Assembly: GCF_038066715.1 (NCBI RefSeq)
Contig: NZ_JBBUKT010000010.1
Location: 1-64,000, forward strand
Direction of reading: 5' to 3'
Source of the DNA: Luteolibacter sp. Y139
GTDB taxonomy: Bacteria > Verrucomicrobiota > Verrucomicrobiia > Verrucomicrobiales > Akkermansiaceae
Length of the DNA: 64,000 nt
This document shows, piece by piece, positions 43,551 through 52,436 of the stretch. The translations under genes were made by a program, and so were the position numbers. The number at the start of each line of letters is the position of its first letter. The stretch's first letter is position 1. The notes under the pieces are model-generated. The model saw nothing but the letters and a program-made list of their open reading frames with translations. It had not been told where the DNA came from and did not search any database.

Positions 43551-43814
43551 TTAATCGTAGTGCGTCCAAAGCCGCAGGACCTTCACGGTTTTCTCTTCTT
43601 CCAACACCTCGTAGACCAAGCGGTGCTGAATGTTGATCCGCCGAGAATAGGCTCCCTTCAGGTCGCCGACCAAGGCTTCGAACGGCGGGGGATTGGCGAA
43701 GGGATCGAGACGGATGACTTCCAGAAGCTCCTTTGCCTTGGTGGCGAGCGGAGTGCCCTTGAGCTTCTTTGCGTCCTTCTTTGCCTGACGGGTGAAGGCG
43801 AGTTCGTAGCTCAC
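43551..43814 (-). CDS. RelE/YoeB-type mRNA interferase toxin
   Basis: An 87-residue RelE-superfamily toxin: SYELAFTRQAKKDAKKLKGTPLATKAKELLEVI (outline), DPFANPPPFEALVGDLKGAYSRRINIQHRLVYEV (outline), and the C-terminal VKVLRLWTHYD, like YoeB. It cuts mRNA at the ribosome. The GTG start at 43814 overlaps the stop of the antitoxin gene by 4 bp. The Arg, His and Tyr residues near the C terminus typical of YoeB (HRLVYEV, HYD) are present. Confidence 0.9.
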   Translation of the reverse strand: MSYELAFTRQAKKDAKKLKGTPLATKAKELLEVIRLDPFANPPPFEALVGDLKGAYSRRINIQHRLVYEVLEEEKTVKVLRLWTHYD

Positions 43815-44053
43815 AGGTCGATTTCGCTGCTGCACTTCGACAGGGGCTCCTTCATGCCCTGAAGGATCGACTCGCGCATGCCCGGGATGCTCACGAGATG
43901 CAAAGTCTCTTGGATCGCACGCCAATCGTCCTCACCCACCAGCACGGCATTGCCTCGTTTGCCGGTGATCTGGATCGGCTCATGGTCCGACAAGGTCGCA
44001 TCAATGAGATTGTAGAGATCCGTGCGAGCGGAGGTGGCGGTCACCGTCTTCAT
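43811..44053 (-). CDS. Phd/YefM-type antitoxin
   Basis: An 80-residue antitoxin with the Phd/YefM N-terminal fold MKTVTATSARTDLYNLID, EPIQITGKRGNAVLV and the linker DDWRAIQETLHL, followed by a flexible C terminus that would bind the toxin. It probably represses its own operon. The toxin gene follows with 4 bp overlap. Confidence 0.92.
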   Translation of the reverse strand: MKTVTATSARTDLYNLIDATLSDHEPIQITGKRGNAVLVGEDDWRAIQETLHLVSIPGMRESILQGMKEPLSKCSSEIDL

Positions 44054-44083
44054 GGTGGAAGCGTACGGGATTCCGCTCGTAAA

Positions 44084-44614
44084 TCAACCGGCAATCTTGG
44101 CCGGATTCCCCAAGCGGTCATTCGTGAGACATGCTTCGCGGAAGAAGAGCTCGCTGGGGATCACGAGTTCGATCGATTCCAAAGGCTGTGGGATGTCGAT
44201 CCCACAGAAGAGGGCGACGAAGTCCTCGATCTCCATATTGCCGTAGCCGGTGCCGAGGGCAGTGATGGCGACGGTTTTCAAGCCGTCGATTTCCGAGCAA
44301 CGCTGGAGCACCAGGCGAATCGCTTCTACGGTGTCTTCGCGGGTGGTTTCGTAGAAGCCATTGGCGGCGACGACGGCGAACATGCGGCCCCAGGTTTCCG
44401 CTGGCTCGATCTCGAAGACGCTGCCGCGGTGGGCGATCTTTGAGCCGCTCGCTGCCAAGGCGCGGGTCATGGCGTCCTGCAAGGGCTTGCCGTGCTTGCC
44501 CAACAGGCTCGCACCTGCGCCACCGGAGAGGAAGAGGTGCTCATTGGTTGAAAAGACGATGGCGTCAGCCACCGTGTCCACGATATCACCTTGGCAGATT
44601 ATCCGTTCAGCCAT
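44084..44614 (-). CDS. Macrodomain (ADP-ribose-binding) protein
   Basis: A 176-residue macrodomain: ERIICQGDIVDTVADAIVFSTNE (strand and acidic loop, with D9), FLSGGAGASLLGKHG (phosphate loop), and AITALGTGYGNM (second loop). Macrodomains bind or remove ADP-ribose from proteins or nucleic acids. It lies 30 bp upstream of the Phd/YoeB pair on the same strand, so they may be co-transcribed. No ADP-ribosyltransferase toxin (DarT-like) is adjacent. Its 5' end is part of a duplicated segment that recurs at 45180. Confidence 0.85.
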   Translation of the reverse strand: MAERIICQGDIVDTVADAIVFSTNEHLFLSGGAGASLLGKHGKPLQDAMTRALAASGSKIAHRGSVFEIEPAETWGRMFAVVAANGFYETTREDTVEAIRLVLQRCSEIDGLKTVAITALGTGYGNMEIEDFVALFCGIDIPQPLESIELVIPSELFFREACLTNDRLGNPAKIAG

Positions 44615-44673
44615 CTTCGTAAGGTTGCGCCTTCGCTGAGAAAGATCAATGCTTCGTCTTCATGGCTAAGATC
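44578..44673. repeat. Diverged duplicate of a two-ended leader, copy A
   Basis: This stretch covers the first codons of the macrodomain gene (minus strand) and, on the plus strand, a leader ending CTTCATGGCTAAGATCG. It matches 45180-45277 over about 96 bp at roughly three quarters identity, including CACGATATC, TATCC-TTCAG, GAAAGATCAA-GCTTC-TCTTCATG. Downstream on the plus strand an ATG frame of 24 codons (from 44661) is the relic of a gene start equivalent to the one at 45265. Confidence 0.65.
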
Positions 44674-45184
44674 GTCGGCCAATTCGCGACCAAAGCCATG
44701 AGAGGAAGGCTAGAGCTAGAAGGTTCACGGTAGACCAAATGAGACTCGTCGGAATTGCTGCGATCAGAGCGAAGTTCCGTCCGGTGTCGCTCGACCAGCG
44801 GCTCATGGCTTCTCGAGCAGTCGGGGTCATCTCTTTGGGGGATAATTCGCCGTTTCCATCCAGGTCATATTTCTCCCACGCCCACCGCAGCTCGATTTCG
44901 GCTGCCACCACCACGCACAGATACAGCGCTGAGCTCAGGACCACGCAGCCGACAAACCAACGAACCGTGCTGCCCTCAACCCACGGCAAACGGTGCTTCG
45001 AAAACCAAGTCGCAAGCGGAAGCGCAAGCCAGAGAATCGCAAGGAGGTTGCCAACCATCGGGTAGATCGACACTGATCCTATCACGGGGTGCGAAGATAC
45101 GATCGTGAAGTCTTCGTGCGATTGGTGAAATTTGACACCAAATGAACGAGGCGTCCTGATCTCTTGCGTCTCACTCGCCTCCAC
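44666..45184 (-). CDS. Membrane protein with EF-hand loop
   Basis: A 172-residue protein with membrane helices near residues 44-61, 77-96 and 141-165. Between them is an EF-hand-like loop KYDLDGNGELSPKEM (Asp, Asp, Asn, Glu at the calcium positions) near 106-120. No family name is recognised. The start is uncertain: the GTG at 45184 sits inside the duplicated macrodomain-like leader, and an ATG at 45058 just before the first helix is an alternative. The upstream codons continue in frame into a relic of the macrodomain N terminus (EWIARQRDIVE). Confidence 0.6.
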   Translation of the reverse strand: MEASETQEIRTPRSFGVKFHQSHEDFTIVSSHPVIGSVSIYPMVGNLLAILWLALPLATWFSKHRLPWVEGSTVRWFVGCVVLSSALYLCVVVAAEIELRWAWEKYDLDGNGELSPKEMTPTAREAMSRWSSDTGRNFALIAAIPTSLIWSTVNLLALAFLSWLWSRIGRRS

Positions 45185-45277
45185 GATATCTCGCTGGCGG
45201 GCTATCCATTCAGGCTTCCTGAGCTGGGGTAGCCTCCGCCGGGAAAGATCAACGCTTCATCTTCATGTCCAAGATTG
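45180..45277. repeat. Diverged duplicate of a two-ended leader, copy B
   Basis: This is the second copy of the 44578-44673 segment. On its minus strand it preserves about 12 codons of a macrodomain-like start without a following macrodomain; on its plus strand it leads into the intact DUF3806-like gene at 45265. Confidence 0.65.
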
Positions 45278-45720
45278 CCACACGCCTTCCGAATGCCGAA
45301 GAGCAAGCGACCCTTCAGGGTGCCACCGCTTGGGTGAACGAGATTCTTGAGAAGGAGTTCAAAACCAAGGTGCGGTTGAAGGGGACGCGGGAGGATATTC
45401 CGACGCTGCACACGATGCTGAGCGAGGGGCCTTACACGGAGGATGTGGAGACAGAGCTGACGTCGTTCGGGATGGTCTTCGGGCACGTGCTCGCGCGTGA
45501 GCTTGGGATGCGCTGGGTCATTTATCGCGATGACGACGGAAGTGACTATGCCTTACAATACCAGGACCTGAGCCTCTTTCTTTTCCCCTGCGATATGATC
45601 GTGAAGCGGGTTGAAGAAGGAGAGGACATCAATGAGGTCAACCTGGAGGCAATACTGGAGAACTTGCACGCGGCGTTGGCCGAGGATGTGGCGAATGCGG
45701 CCAAACACCGGCAGTCTTGA
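45265..45720 (+). CDS. DUF3806-like protein
   Basis: A 151-residue acidic soluble protein. The pattern of helices followed by GHVLARELGMRWVIYRDDDGSDYALQY and LSLFLFPCDMIVKRVEEGEDINEV resembles DUF3806 proteins, which are often found in immunity-protein-like neighbourhoods. Function is unknown. The ATG at 45265 is placed at the end of a duplicated leader. Confidence 0.75.
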   Translation: MSKIATRLPNAEEQATLQGATAWVNEILEKEFKTKVRLKGTREDIPTLHTMLSEGPYTEDVETELTSFGMVFGHVLARELGMRWVIYRDDDGSDYALQYQDLSLFLFPCDMIVKRVEEGEDINEVNLEAILENLHAALAEDVANAAKHRQS

Positions 45721-45747
45721 TTGAAGAGGCCATCTTCTACCAAGATC

Positions 45748-46272
45748 TCATTGGGTGATGGCATTCTTCCTGTAGAGAACGTGATGGATCAAGGGATGGT
45801 CGGCCTCCAAGGAGGGATGCTCGAAGTCATCGCCCGGGTCATGAGAAAATCCCAGGCGCTCCATCAGCTTCCGCGACCTTGTATTCGATGCGGTCGTGAA
45901 GGAGACCAGTTGCTTTAGCTTCAGCGCCGAAAAAGCGTAGTCCTCCGCCTGCCGGGCTGCGGCGAAGGCAATGCCTTGGCCCCAGAATTTCTGGAGAAGA
46001 CGCCATCCGATTTCCACACAAGGGGTGAAATGGGCTGAGAACTTGGGCTCGGACAGACCCGTAAAGCCCGCGAATTCTCCGTCTACTTCGATTGCCCATA
46101 GACCCCATCCCCGCTGGTCGATGCCGTCGCGGAATCGCTGCAGGGCTTGCCGGGATTCGTCGGCACTCAGACGATGCGCGAAGAACCGCATGACCTCTGG
46201 ATCGGCGTTCATCGCTGAGAACGGCTCGAGATCAGCATCAATCCACTGGCGCAAGACAATGGAGGATTTCAT
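45748..46272 (-). CDS. GNAT family N-acetyltransferase (RimJ/RimL-like)
   Basis: A 174-residue acetyltransferase of the RimJ/RimL type: IVLRQWIDADLEPFSAMNADPEVMRFF (outline), FAGFTGLSE, VEIGWRLLQKFWGQGIAFAAARQAEDYAF (acetyl-CoA loop WGQGIA) and SFTTASNTRSRKLMERLGF. The ATG at 46272 overlaps the stop of the upstream small membrane protein gene (ATGA), so the two are coupled. The acceptor is unknown. Confidence 0.9.
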   Translation of the reverse strand: MKSSIVLRQWIDADLEPFSAMNADPEVMRFFAHRLSADESRQALQRFRDGIDQRGWGLWAIEVDGEFAGFTGLSEPKFSAHFTPCVEIGWRLLQKFWGQGIAFAAARQAEDYAFSALKLKQLVSFTTASNTRSRKLMERLGFSHDPGDDFEHPSLEADHPLIHHVLYRKNAITQ

Positions 46273-46586
46273 TCTGAGGTGCCAGTGGAGGCCCGGCGCT
46301 TTCTGAATCTCTGGAATAAAGTGAGTGACCACCAAGTGGCGAGAATCACCGCGGCACCGGTGACGGCAACCGCTGCCACGTTAAGTGCGGGCGCCAAAGG
46401 GTTCGGGTAGTCGATCATCTGGCCAGTCCCGGGGCGGAGATCCCAATAGACCTGCGCAAACGGAAATCCCGTGCCGTGGAAGCCGTCGGGCTTGCCCCAT
46501 GGAACTTGGGTGAGGCACATCCCGGCGACGAGGCTGACGCAGAGCCAAATGCCCAGGACGCCAGTGATCGTCACCTTCGGTTTCAT
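46269..46586 (-). CDS. Small membrane protein of unknown function
   Basis: A 105-residue protein with two membrane helices (about 7-26 and 70-90) separated by a Gly/Pro/Trp-rich extracytoplasmic stretch. No family recognised. It starts 9 bp after guaA and its stop overlaps the acetyltransferase start, so it probably belongs to the same transcript. Confidence 0.65.
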   Translation of the reverse strand: MKPKVTITGVLGIWLCVSLVAGMCLTQVPWGKPDGFHGTGFPFAQVYWDLRPGTGQMIDYPNPLAPALNVAAVAVTGAAVILATWWSLTLFQRFRKRRASTGTSE

Positions 46587-46595
46587 GGCCGGGGA

Positions 46596-48119
46596 TTACT
46601 CCCACTCGATGCTGGCCGGGGGCTTGGTCGAGATGTCGTAGAGTACTCGATTGATGCCCTTCACCTCGTTGAGGATGCGGTTGCTGGTCTCGCGCAGGAT
46701 TTGAGAGGGTAGTTCGACCCAGTCGGCGGTCATGGCGTCGTCGGAGATGACGGCGCGGAGATTGGTGGACCATTCGTAGGAGCGCTCGTCGCCCTTGACT
46801 CCGACGGTCTTGACCGGGATCAGGCCGGCGTAGGCCTGCCAGACTTTCTCATACCAGCCGTGCTCCTTGAGCTTGCCGATGAAGATGGCGTCGCACTCGC
46901 GGATGATGTGGAGCTTTTCCTCGGTGATGTCGCCGGGGCAGCGGACGGCGAGGCCGGGGCCGGGGAAGGGGTGACGCCAGAGGATATCGTGCGCGATGCC
47001 GAGCGAGGCACCGAGGGCGCGGACCTCGTCCTTGAAGAGTTCGGCGAGCGGCTCGAGGACCTTGCCCTGGGCTTGAAGCTCGAGGATGCGGTCGACGCGG
47101 TTGTGGTGAGTCTTGATCTTGGAGGCCTTCGACTTGGCGTTGGAGGCGCTTTCGATGACGTCCGGGTAGAGCGTACCCTGGGCGAGCATTTCAGCATCGC
47201 CGACGGCGTCCCAGAAGGTGTCGATGAAGAGTTCACCGATGATCTTCCGCTTGGCTTCGGGATCGGCCACGCCGACGAGTGCGCCGAGGAAGCGCTCGGA
47301 GGCATCGATGGTCTCGATCTTCACGCCCATGCGGTGGAAGTTGTTCTGCACTTCCTCGGTCTCGTTCTTCCGCATCAGGCCGTGGTCGACGTAGATGGCG
47401 CGGACGTTCACTCCGGCTTCGTGGAGAAGTACGGCGAGCACCGTACTATCGACGCCACCGGAGACACCGCAGACGACTTGCTTGGTGCCAACCGCGGCGC
47501 GAATGCCGTCGATGATCTCGCGCTTGAGGTCATCGATGCGGAAGGGCTCGAGGTTGCTGGCGGTGAGAAGGAAGTTGTGGAGGATGCGATTGCCCTCGTG
47601 GCTGTGCGTCACTTCCGGGTGGAACTGGATGCCGTAGAAGCGGTCGTCCCACTTGAGGGAAACGGGGGTGCCGTGCTGGTTGGAGGCGAGGACGACGGAG
47701 CACTCGGGGAGCTTCTCCACCGTGTCGGAATGGCTCATCCAGACCTGAGACTCGGGCGAGACGCCTTCGTAGAGACCGGTGCAGGAATCGGGCTTCAGAG
47801 CGGCGGGGCCGTATTCGCGGCGGTTGCTGGCCTTCACGGTGCCGCCGAACTTGATGTTGAGCAGCTGCATTCCGTAGCAGACGCCGAGCACCGGGACGCC
47901 GAAGGCCTTCAACGCTTCGAAGTCGAGGTCGGGTGCATCCACCTCGGAAGTGCTCTTCGGGCCACCGGAGAGGATGATGGCGCCGGGCTTGCCGATGTCC
48001 GGGAAATCCTCAAGCGCGTAAAGCTTCGCGAAGTAGCCGAGCTCGCGAACGCGACGAACGATGAGCTGGGTATACTGCGAGCCGAAATCGAGGACTGCGA
48101 CGTGATTGGTGTCGTGCAT
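46596..48119 (-). CDS. guaA: GMP synthase (glutamine-hydrolysing)
   Basis: A 507-residue enzyme converting XMP to GMP. The N-terminal glutaminase has DFGSQYTQLIVRRVRE, GVCYGMQ (nucleophilic Cys) and GIQFHPEVTHS (His, Glu). The synthetase domain has the PP-loop GVSGGVDSTV, and the C-terminal dimerisation domain ends PPASIEWE. It lies downstream of guaB on the same strand with one small gene between, so IMP to GMP conversion is encoded as a unit. Confidence 0.97.
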   Translation of the reverse strand: MHDTNHVAVLDFGSQYTQLIVRRVRELGYFAKLYALEDFPDIGKPGAIILSGGPKSTSEVDAPDLDFEALKAFGVPVLGVCYGMQLLNIKFGGTVKASNRREYGPAALKPDSCTGLYEGVSPESQVWMSHSDTVEKLPECSVVLASNQHGTPVSLKWDDRFYGIQFHPEVTHSHEGNRILHNFLLTASNLEPFRIDDLKREIIDGIRAAVGTKQVVCGVSGGVDSTVLAVLLHEAGVNVRAIYVDHGLMRKNETEEVQNNFHRMGVKIETIDASERFLGALVGVADPEAKRKIIGELFIDTFWDAVGDAEMLAQGTLYPDVIESASNAKSKASKIKTHHNRVDRILELQAQGKVLEPLAELFKDEVRALGASLGIAHDILWRHPFPGPGLAVRCPGDITEEKLHIIRECDAIFIGKLKEHGWYEKVWQAYAGLIPVKTVGVKGDERSYEWSTNLRAVISDDAMTADWVELPSQILRETSNRILNEVKGINRVLYDISTKPPASIEWE

Positions 48120-48158
48120 GAAGGGAAAGGGAAAGGAAATCTGGAGATGGACAGGGGA

Positions 48159-48521
48159 TCAAGCTTCACCCTGCGGACCGATGACAAGCTCCCATCGTTC
48201 GGAACTAAGCACGACCTCGCGCAGAATACCGATTACCGGATGGAAGACTGCGATAATATCGAGCTTATGGTCGGTTCCGCCGGGCTTCCGATAGGTCACA
48301 CTAAAGTTGCGGTCGCAAAGGCTCGTTCGGATGGCGTTTCTGATCGACCCGCAGCTCTGGAAAAAGTGCTCCTCCGTCAGAGCAAGCACGGTTGCCTGAG
48401 GCGGGAGAAGATCTCGCCGCACGGCTGATTTGACCTGGGCCTTCATCCAAAGTCCACGGATCACCCGGAACACCACGATGGTGCCGACGAAGATCAGTAG
48501 GACTTTGGACAGTTCGAGCAT
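48159..48521 (-). CDS. Small membrane-anchored protein of unknown function
   Basis: About 120 residues with one N-terminal membrane helix (KVLLIFVGTIVVFRVIRGLW) and a soluble C-terminal domain of about 90 residues (TVLALTEEHFFQSCGSIRNAI, FSVTYRKPG). Not recognised. It sits between guaB and guaA on the same strand, 30 bp after guaB. Start is given at the second Met; an ATG 9 bp earlier is also possible. Confidence 0.6.
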   Translation of the reverse strand: MLELSKVLLIFVGTIVVFRVIRGLWMKAQVKSAVRRDLLPPQATVLALTEEHFFQSCGSIRNAIRTSLCDRNFSVTYRKPGGTDHKLDIIAVFHPVIGILREVVLSSERWELVIGPQGEA

Positions 48522-48551
48522 GGTTCCCAAGGACGGGGAGTGTGGGAACTA

Positions 48552-50006
48552 TCAGCCAAGCGGCTGATAGTTCGTCGGCTCCTCGGTGATGACGATGTCG
48601 TGAACGTGGCTTTCGCGCAGGCCGCCCGCGGTGATGCGGGTGAAGGTGGCGCGCTTGCGGAGTTCCTCGAGGCTATTGGCACCGACGTAGCCCATGCCGG
48701 AGCGGAGGCCGCCCATGAGCTGGAAGATGACATCGGAAAGGGGGCCCTTGTAGGGGACGCGGCCTTCGACGCCCTCGGCGACGAGCTTGCCGGAGCTGTT
48801 CTGGCCGTAGCGGTCGCTGGAGCCCTTGTTCATCGCGCCGAGGGAACCCATGCCGCGGTAGGTCTTGAAGCGGCGGCCTTGGAAATAGACCGACTGGCCG
48901 GGGCTTTCGCGGGTGCCGGCGAGCAGGGAGCCGAGCATGACGAGGTCAGCACCGGCGGCGAGGGCTTTGACGACATCGCCCGAGTAGCGGATGCCACCGT
49001 CGGCGATGACCTTCACGCCAACCTCGCGGCAGTAACGGGAGACATTCTGGATCGCGGTGAACTGCGGCATGCCGACACCGGCGATGACGCGGGTGGTGCA
49101 GATGGAGCCGGGGCCGACGCCGACCTTCAGTGCGCTGGCACCGGCGGCGACGAGGTCCTTGGCGCCTTGTTCGGTGACCACGTTGCCGGCGACGACCGGG
49201 CGGTCGGAAAGCGAGCGGAGCTTCGAGATGACTTCCATCACGCGCGAGGTGTGACCGGTAGCAGCGTCGATGAAGAGCGCATCGGCACCCGCATCGATCA
49301 TCGCCTGGCCGCGTTCTACGCAGTCCGGACCGACGCCCACGGCGGCACCGCAGCGGAGACGGCCGGATTGGTCCTTGGCCGCGCTGGTGAAGGTGATGCG
49401 CTTCTCGATGTCGGAGCCGGTGATGAGGCCGACGAGTTTGCCATCGGCATCGACGAGCGGGAGCTTCTCGATGCGGTTCTGATAGAGAATGCGGCGGGCT
49501 TCCTCGAGCTCGGTATTGGCGGGGGCGGTGACCAGCTTGTCGCGCTTGGTCATCACGTCCTCGACCTTCGCGTCGTGGCGGTCGAGGTAGCGGACATCGC
49601 GGCCGGTGACCATGCCTTCGAGGCGGCCGTCGGCGTCGATGACCGGGAAGCCGGAGAAGCCATGCTCGGCCATGATGGCGCGGATTTCATCGATGGTCTG
49701 CTCCTTGCGAACGGTGAGCGGCTTCTGGATGACCGCGTTTTCCGAGCGCTTCACGCGGGAAACCATCGAGGCCTGCTCGGCGATCGAGCACGCGCGGTGA
49801 ATCACGCCCATGCCGCCCTCGCGGGCCAGGGCCACTGCCAATTCCGTCTCCGAGACCGTATCCATCGCGGCCGAAACGACCGGGATGTTCAGCCGGATGT
49901 CGGCTGTCACAAACGTGGAAATGTCCGATTCCGTAGGGAGAATCTCGCTCAACGCAGGAACGAGAAGCACGTCGTCGAAAGACAATCCGAGGGAAATATC
50001 CGCCAT
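48552..50006 (-). CDS. guaB: IMP dehydrogenase
   Basis: A 484-residue enzyme oxidising IMP to XMP. The barrel starts [16 protein letters not shown]; two CBS domains occupy about residues 93-205 ([41 protein letters not shown] in outline). The catalytic Cys is in GPGSICTTR and the flap is in the [19 protein letters not shown] region. Full length and intact. The guaB-guaA order is a common purine operon. Confidence 0.97.
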   Translation of the reverse strand: MADISLGLSFDDVLLVPALSEILPTESDISTFVTADIRLNIPVVSAAMDTVSETELAVALAREGGMGVIHRACSIAEQASMVSRVKRSENAVIQKPLTVRKEQTIDEIRAIMAEHGFSGFPVIDADGRLEGMVTGRDVRYLDRHDAKVEDVMTKRDKLVTAPANTELEEARRILYQNRIEKLPLVDADGKLVGLITGSDIEKRITFTSAAKDQSGRLRCGAAVGVGPDCVERGQAMIDAGADALFIDAATGHTSRVMEVISKLRSLSDRPVVAGNVVTEQGAKDLVAAGASALKVGVGPGSICTTRVIAGVGMPQFTAIQNVSRYCREVGVKVIADGGIRYSGDVVKALAAGADLVMLGSLLAGTRESPGQSVYFQGRRFKTYRGMGSLGAMNKGSSDRYGQNSSGKLVAEGVEGRVPYKGPLSDVIFQLMGGLRSGMGYVGANSLEELRKRATFTRITAGGLRESHVHDIVITEEPTNYQPLG

Positions 50007-50116
50007 GGCGGAGTCAAAAGAGGAGCCCCCCCGGTATCAAGAGCGAATCTTGCGGAAGGACGAACTTTGAGTGGGTGAGTTTGCGCAGGGGATTGGGGAC
50101 CAGCGGGATGTGTCCA

Positions 50117-50152
50117 CGAAAAACCCCGCCGCGGTAAACCGGGGCGGGGTTG
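50117..50152 (-). terminator. Intrinsic terminator after the HAD phosphatase gene
   Basis: A long GC stem, AACCCCGCC... pairing with ...GGCGGGGTT around a TTTACC loop, is followed by TTTTTC on the minus strand. It separates the HAD gene upstream from guaB downstream. Confidence 0.8.
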
Positions 50153-50178
50153 GGAAATTTGAGAAGGAGGCGCGGGGC

Positions 50179-50799
50179 TTACTTCTTCACCACGTAGTTC
50201 AGTGGCGCGGGGATGGAGATGACGGTCATTCCGGCGAGTTGGCCGGCCATGACGCCAGCGGGGGCGTCTTCGAGCACCAGGCACTTCTCCGGCTTCACGC
50301 CGAGGAGTTGGGCGGCACGGAGGAAGATGTCCGGGGCGGGTTTGCCGATTTTCACGTCGTCGGCGGTGACCACGTCCTCGAAGAGGTCGGAGACGCCCAC
50401 GGCCTGGAGGGTCTTTTCGATCACCATGCGGGTGCCGCCGGTGGCGATGGCCATCGGGACCTTGCCGCGGAGGCTTTCCGCGAAGGCGGCGACCTCGTCG
50501 ATGAGTTCCAGCTTATCGAGCTTCTTGAGGAAGGCTTCGCGCTTGGAGAAGGCGACGCGCTCGGGATCGAGCTTCAGGCCGTATTCGTCGTTGATTTCGA
50601 CGACGATGTCCTTCGTTGGGCGGCCGCCCATCGCGTAGAACACGTCTTCCTTGAAAATGCCGCCCGCACCGTGGAGCGCCAGTGCTTCGCACCAGGCTTC
50701 AAAATGGTAGGGCATTGAGTGCACCAGAGTCCCGTCGCAGTCGAAAATCACCGCATCAAAGCCCTCCGCCGACAGTTCGATCTCACCAATGGTCGCCAT
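50179..50799 (-). CDS. HAD-family phosphatase, beta-phosphoglucomutase-like
   Basis: A 206-residue HAD hydrolase. Motif I is FDAVIFDCDGTLVHSM (Asp nucleophile and Asp+2), motif II ATGGT, motif III KIGKPAPDIF (Lys), and the last acidic motif VLEDAPAGV. The helical cap of beta-PGM/phosphatase type follows motif I (PYHFEAWCEALALHG). Substrate is unknown; possibilities include a sugar phosphate or a phosphoglycolate-like compound. Start at 50799 is the Met nearest the domain. It follows the UDP-sugar pyrophosphorylase gene by about 60 bp, so sugar-phosphate metabolism is plausible. Confidence 0.88.
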   Translation of the reverse strand: MATIGEIELSAEGFDAVIFDCDGTLVHSMPYHFEAWCEALALHGAGGIFKEDVFYAMGGRPTKDIVVEINDEYGLKLDPERVAFSKREAFLKKLDKLELIDEVAAFAESLRGKVPMAIATGGTRMVIEKTLQAVGVSDLFEDVVTADDVKIGKPAPDIFLRAAQLLGVKPEKCLVLEDAPAGVMAGQLAGMTVISIPAPLNYVVKK

Positions 50800-50859
50800 G
50801 CGCGCCGTCCGGGTATCAGCCCGGCACATAATGGCAAGTAGGCAAATTGAAAATGTCCT

Positions 50860-52251
50860 TCACAGAGGAAATTCCCCGTCGGTGTAGGTTCCCGATCTAA
50901 CAACCTTCCCGTCGCCGGAAGGGGCTGAAAACGCGACTTTTCCGCGCAGAACCACCCCATTTTCAAAGGCTAAGTGGCCGGAAATGCTCACTTCCTCACA
51001 ATCCGCGAGGCAGGGGGTGCCGAGATGTTCGATGGCATCCACCAGTTTATAGGAATCATCTAACTTCACGACCGGCGGCTGGCCATTGCGGGCGGGGACG
51101 AGCGCCACCCGGCCATCATCGCTGATCGAGTAGGCGCTGGAGCGCAGGGCGAAGAGGTCGGCGGTCGATTTGACCGGGGCGAAGCGGGAGCGGGGGACCT
51201 CGATCGCCTGGGCACCCTCGAAGCACTCGATGGCGGCGCCCATGGCGACTTCGAGCTGGATGACCGGGGTGGAATTCTTGTCGCGCGGGTCGATGGTTTT
51301 GCGGTTCTTGATCATGGGCAGCGGGAGGACACCGCCGCCCTTGGCGAGCTCTTCCTTGAGGAGGTCGAGGCGGAGCCAGATCGAGTTCGTGTTGAAATAC
51401 TGGTGGGTATCGATGTCCTGGAAGGCATCGAGATCGGAGTCCGGGCACTGGGCGACCTCGCGGAGGAGCAGGCGGCCATTGTCGGCGCGGACGGCGAGGT
51501 GGCCGCCCTTGCGGTCGGCGGGGGTGCGGCGGGTGACTTCCATGAGGAAGGGCGCGCCGGAGTCGGCGAAATGCTTCAGCAGGCCGGGTTCGAGGACTGC
51601 GCCAAGGTTGTCGGAGTTCGAGACGAAGGCGTATTTCACGCCGTCCGCCAGCAGGCGATCCAGCCAGCCGCTGCCAACGAGGGCGGGGTAGAGGTCGCCG
51701 TGGCCGGGGGGGCACCATTCGAGGGAGGGATTCGCGGGCCACTCGGCGGGGGCGAGGGTGGCCTCGTCGATCTTCGGCACCTGATTTTGCATCAGCTCGA
51801 CCTCGGAGGCTTCGGCGAAGCCACCGGCGGCGTGCTTCTTCAGGTACTCCAGCGTGTCATCGCTGGTGGAGAAGCTGTTCATCAGGAGCAGGCGGACCTT
51901 GGAGCCGCTGGCCTCGCGGAGGGCCATGACCTGGCGGACGATGAGATCGAGGAAGTTCACGCCGGGCCGGACTTCGAGGACGCTCTTCACCTTTTGCAGG
52001 CCCATGCTGGTGCCGAGGCCGCCGTTCAGCTTGATGACCACGGTCTGGGCGAGGAGGGTGGGATCCCATTCGCCATTGCCGGGTTCGAAGACGGCGAGGC
52101 CTTGGGCGGGCTTGATCTCGGATTCGGGGATGAGACCGGTTTCGTCGCGGCAAAGTGCTTCGTAGTTGTGGCGAAATGCACCAATTGCCGCTTCCATCAC
52201 GCCTGCGGCGCGCATCTTGCTCTCAAAAGCTGAAAAATCTCCTCGATTCAT
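50860..52251 (-). CDS. UTP-glucose-1-phosphate uridylyltransferase, UDPGP type
   Basis: A 463-residue eukaryote-like UDP-sugar pyrophosphorylase. The uridylyl site is VVIKLNGGLGTSMGLQ; further features are LLMNSFSTSDDTLEYLKK, WCPPGHGDLYPAL, FVSNSDNLGAVL (Asn-Ser-Asp) and the C-terminal beta-helix. It makes UDP-glucose or a related sugar nucleotide for polysaccharides. The start at 52251 gives the domain; the longer frame has a low-complexity extension. The rpoN gene is divergent, about 185 bp away. Confidence 0.93.
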   Translation of the reverse strand: MNRGDFSAFESKMRAAGVMEAAIGAFRHNYEALCRDETGLIPESEIKPAQGLAVFEPGNGEWDPTLLAQTVVIKLNGGLGTSMGLQKVKSVLEVRPGVNFLDLIVRQVMALREASGSKVRLLLMNSFSTSDDTLEYLKKHAAGGFAEASEVELMQNQVPKIDEATLAPAEWPANPSLEWCPPGHGDLYPALVGSGWLDRLLADGVKYAFVSNSDNLGAVLEPGLLKHFADSGAPFLMEVTRRTPADRKGGHLAVRADNGRLLLREVAQCPDSDLDAFQDIDTHQYFNTNSIWLRLDLLKEELAKGGGVLPLPMIKNRKTIDPRDKNSTPVIQLEVAMGAAIECFEGAQAIEVPRSRFAPVKSTADLFALRSSAYSISDDGRVALVPARNGQPPVVKLDDSYKLVDAIEHLGTPCLADCEEVSISGHLAFENGVVLRGKVAFSAPSGDGKVVRSGTYTDGEFPL

Positions 52252-52436
52252 TTGGGGTGGGAGGTGACGTCTGGTGCGGGGAAATTCCCGCATTCGCGCC
52301 GACCGCGCCCCGCCCTCCCACACAACTGCCGAGGTCGCAAGAAAAATATATTTTTCCGCTGGCACGAAATCTGCTAGACTATTCCTGATCGTAGGTTTTC
52401 ATCGGTCTGTCCGCAGCAAACTGTGGAATTTGAACC

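Noticed and set aside
44661-44735. A 24-codon plus-strand frame starting MAKIVGQF
   Set aside because: It is best explained as the relic of a duplicated gene start and overlaps the end of the EF-hand membrane protein gene.
48540-50078. Plus-strand frame opposite guaB
   Set aside because: guaB is certain from its catalytic motif; the overlapping frame is a Gly/Asp/Val-rich shadow.
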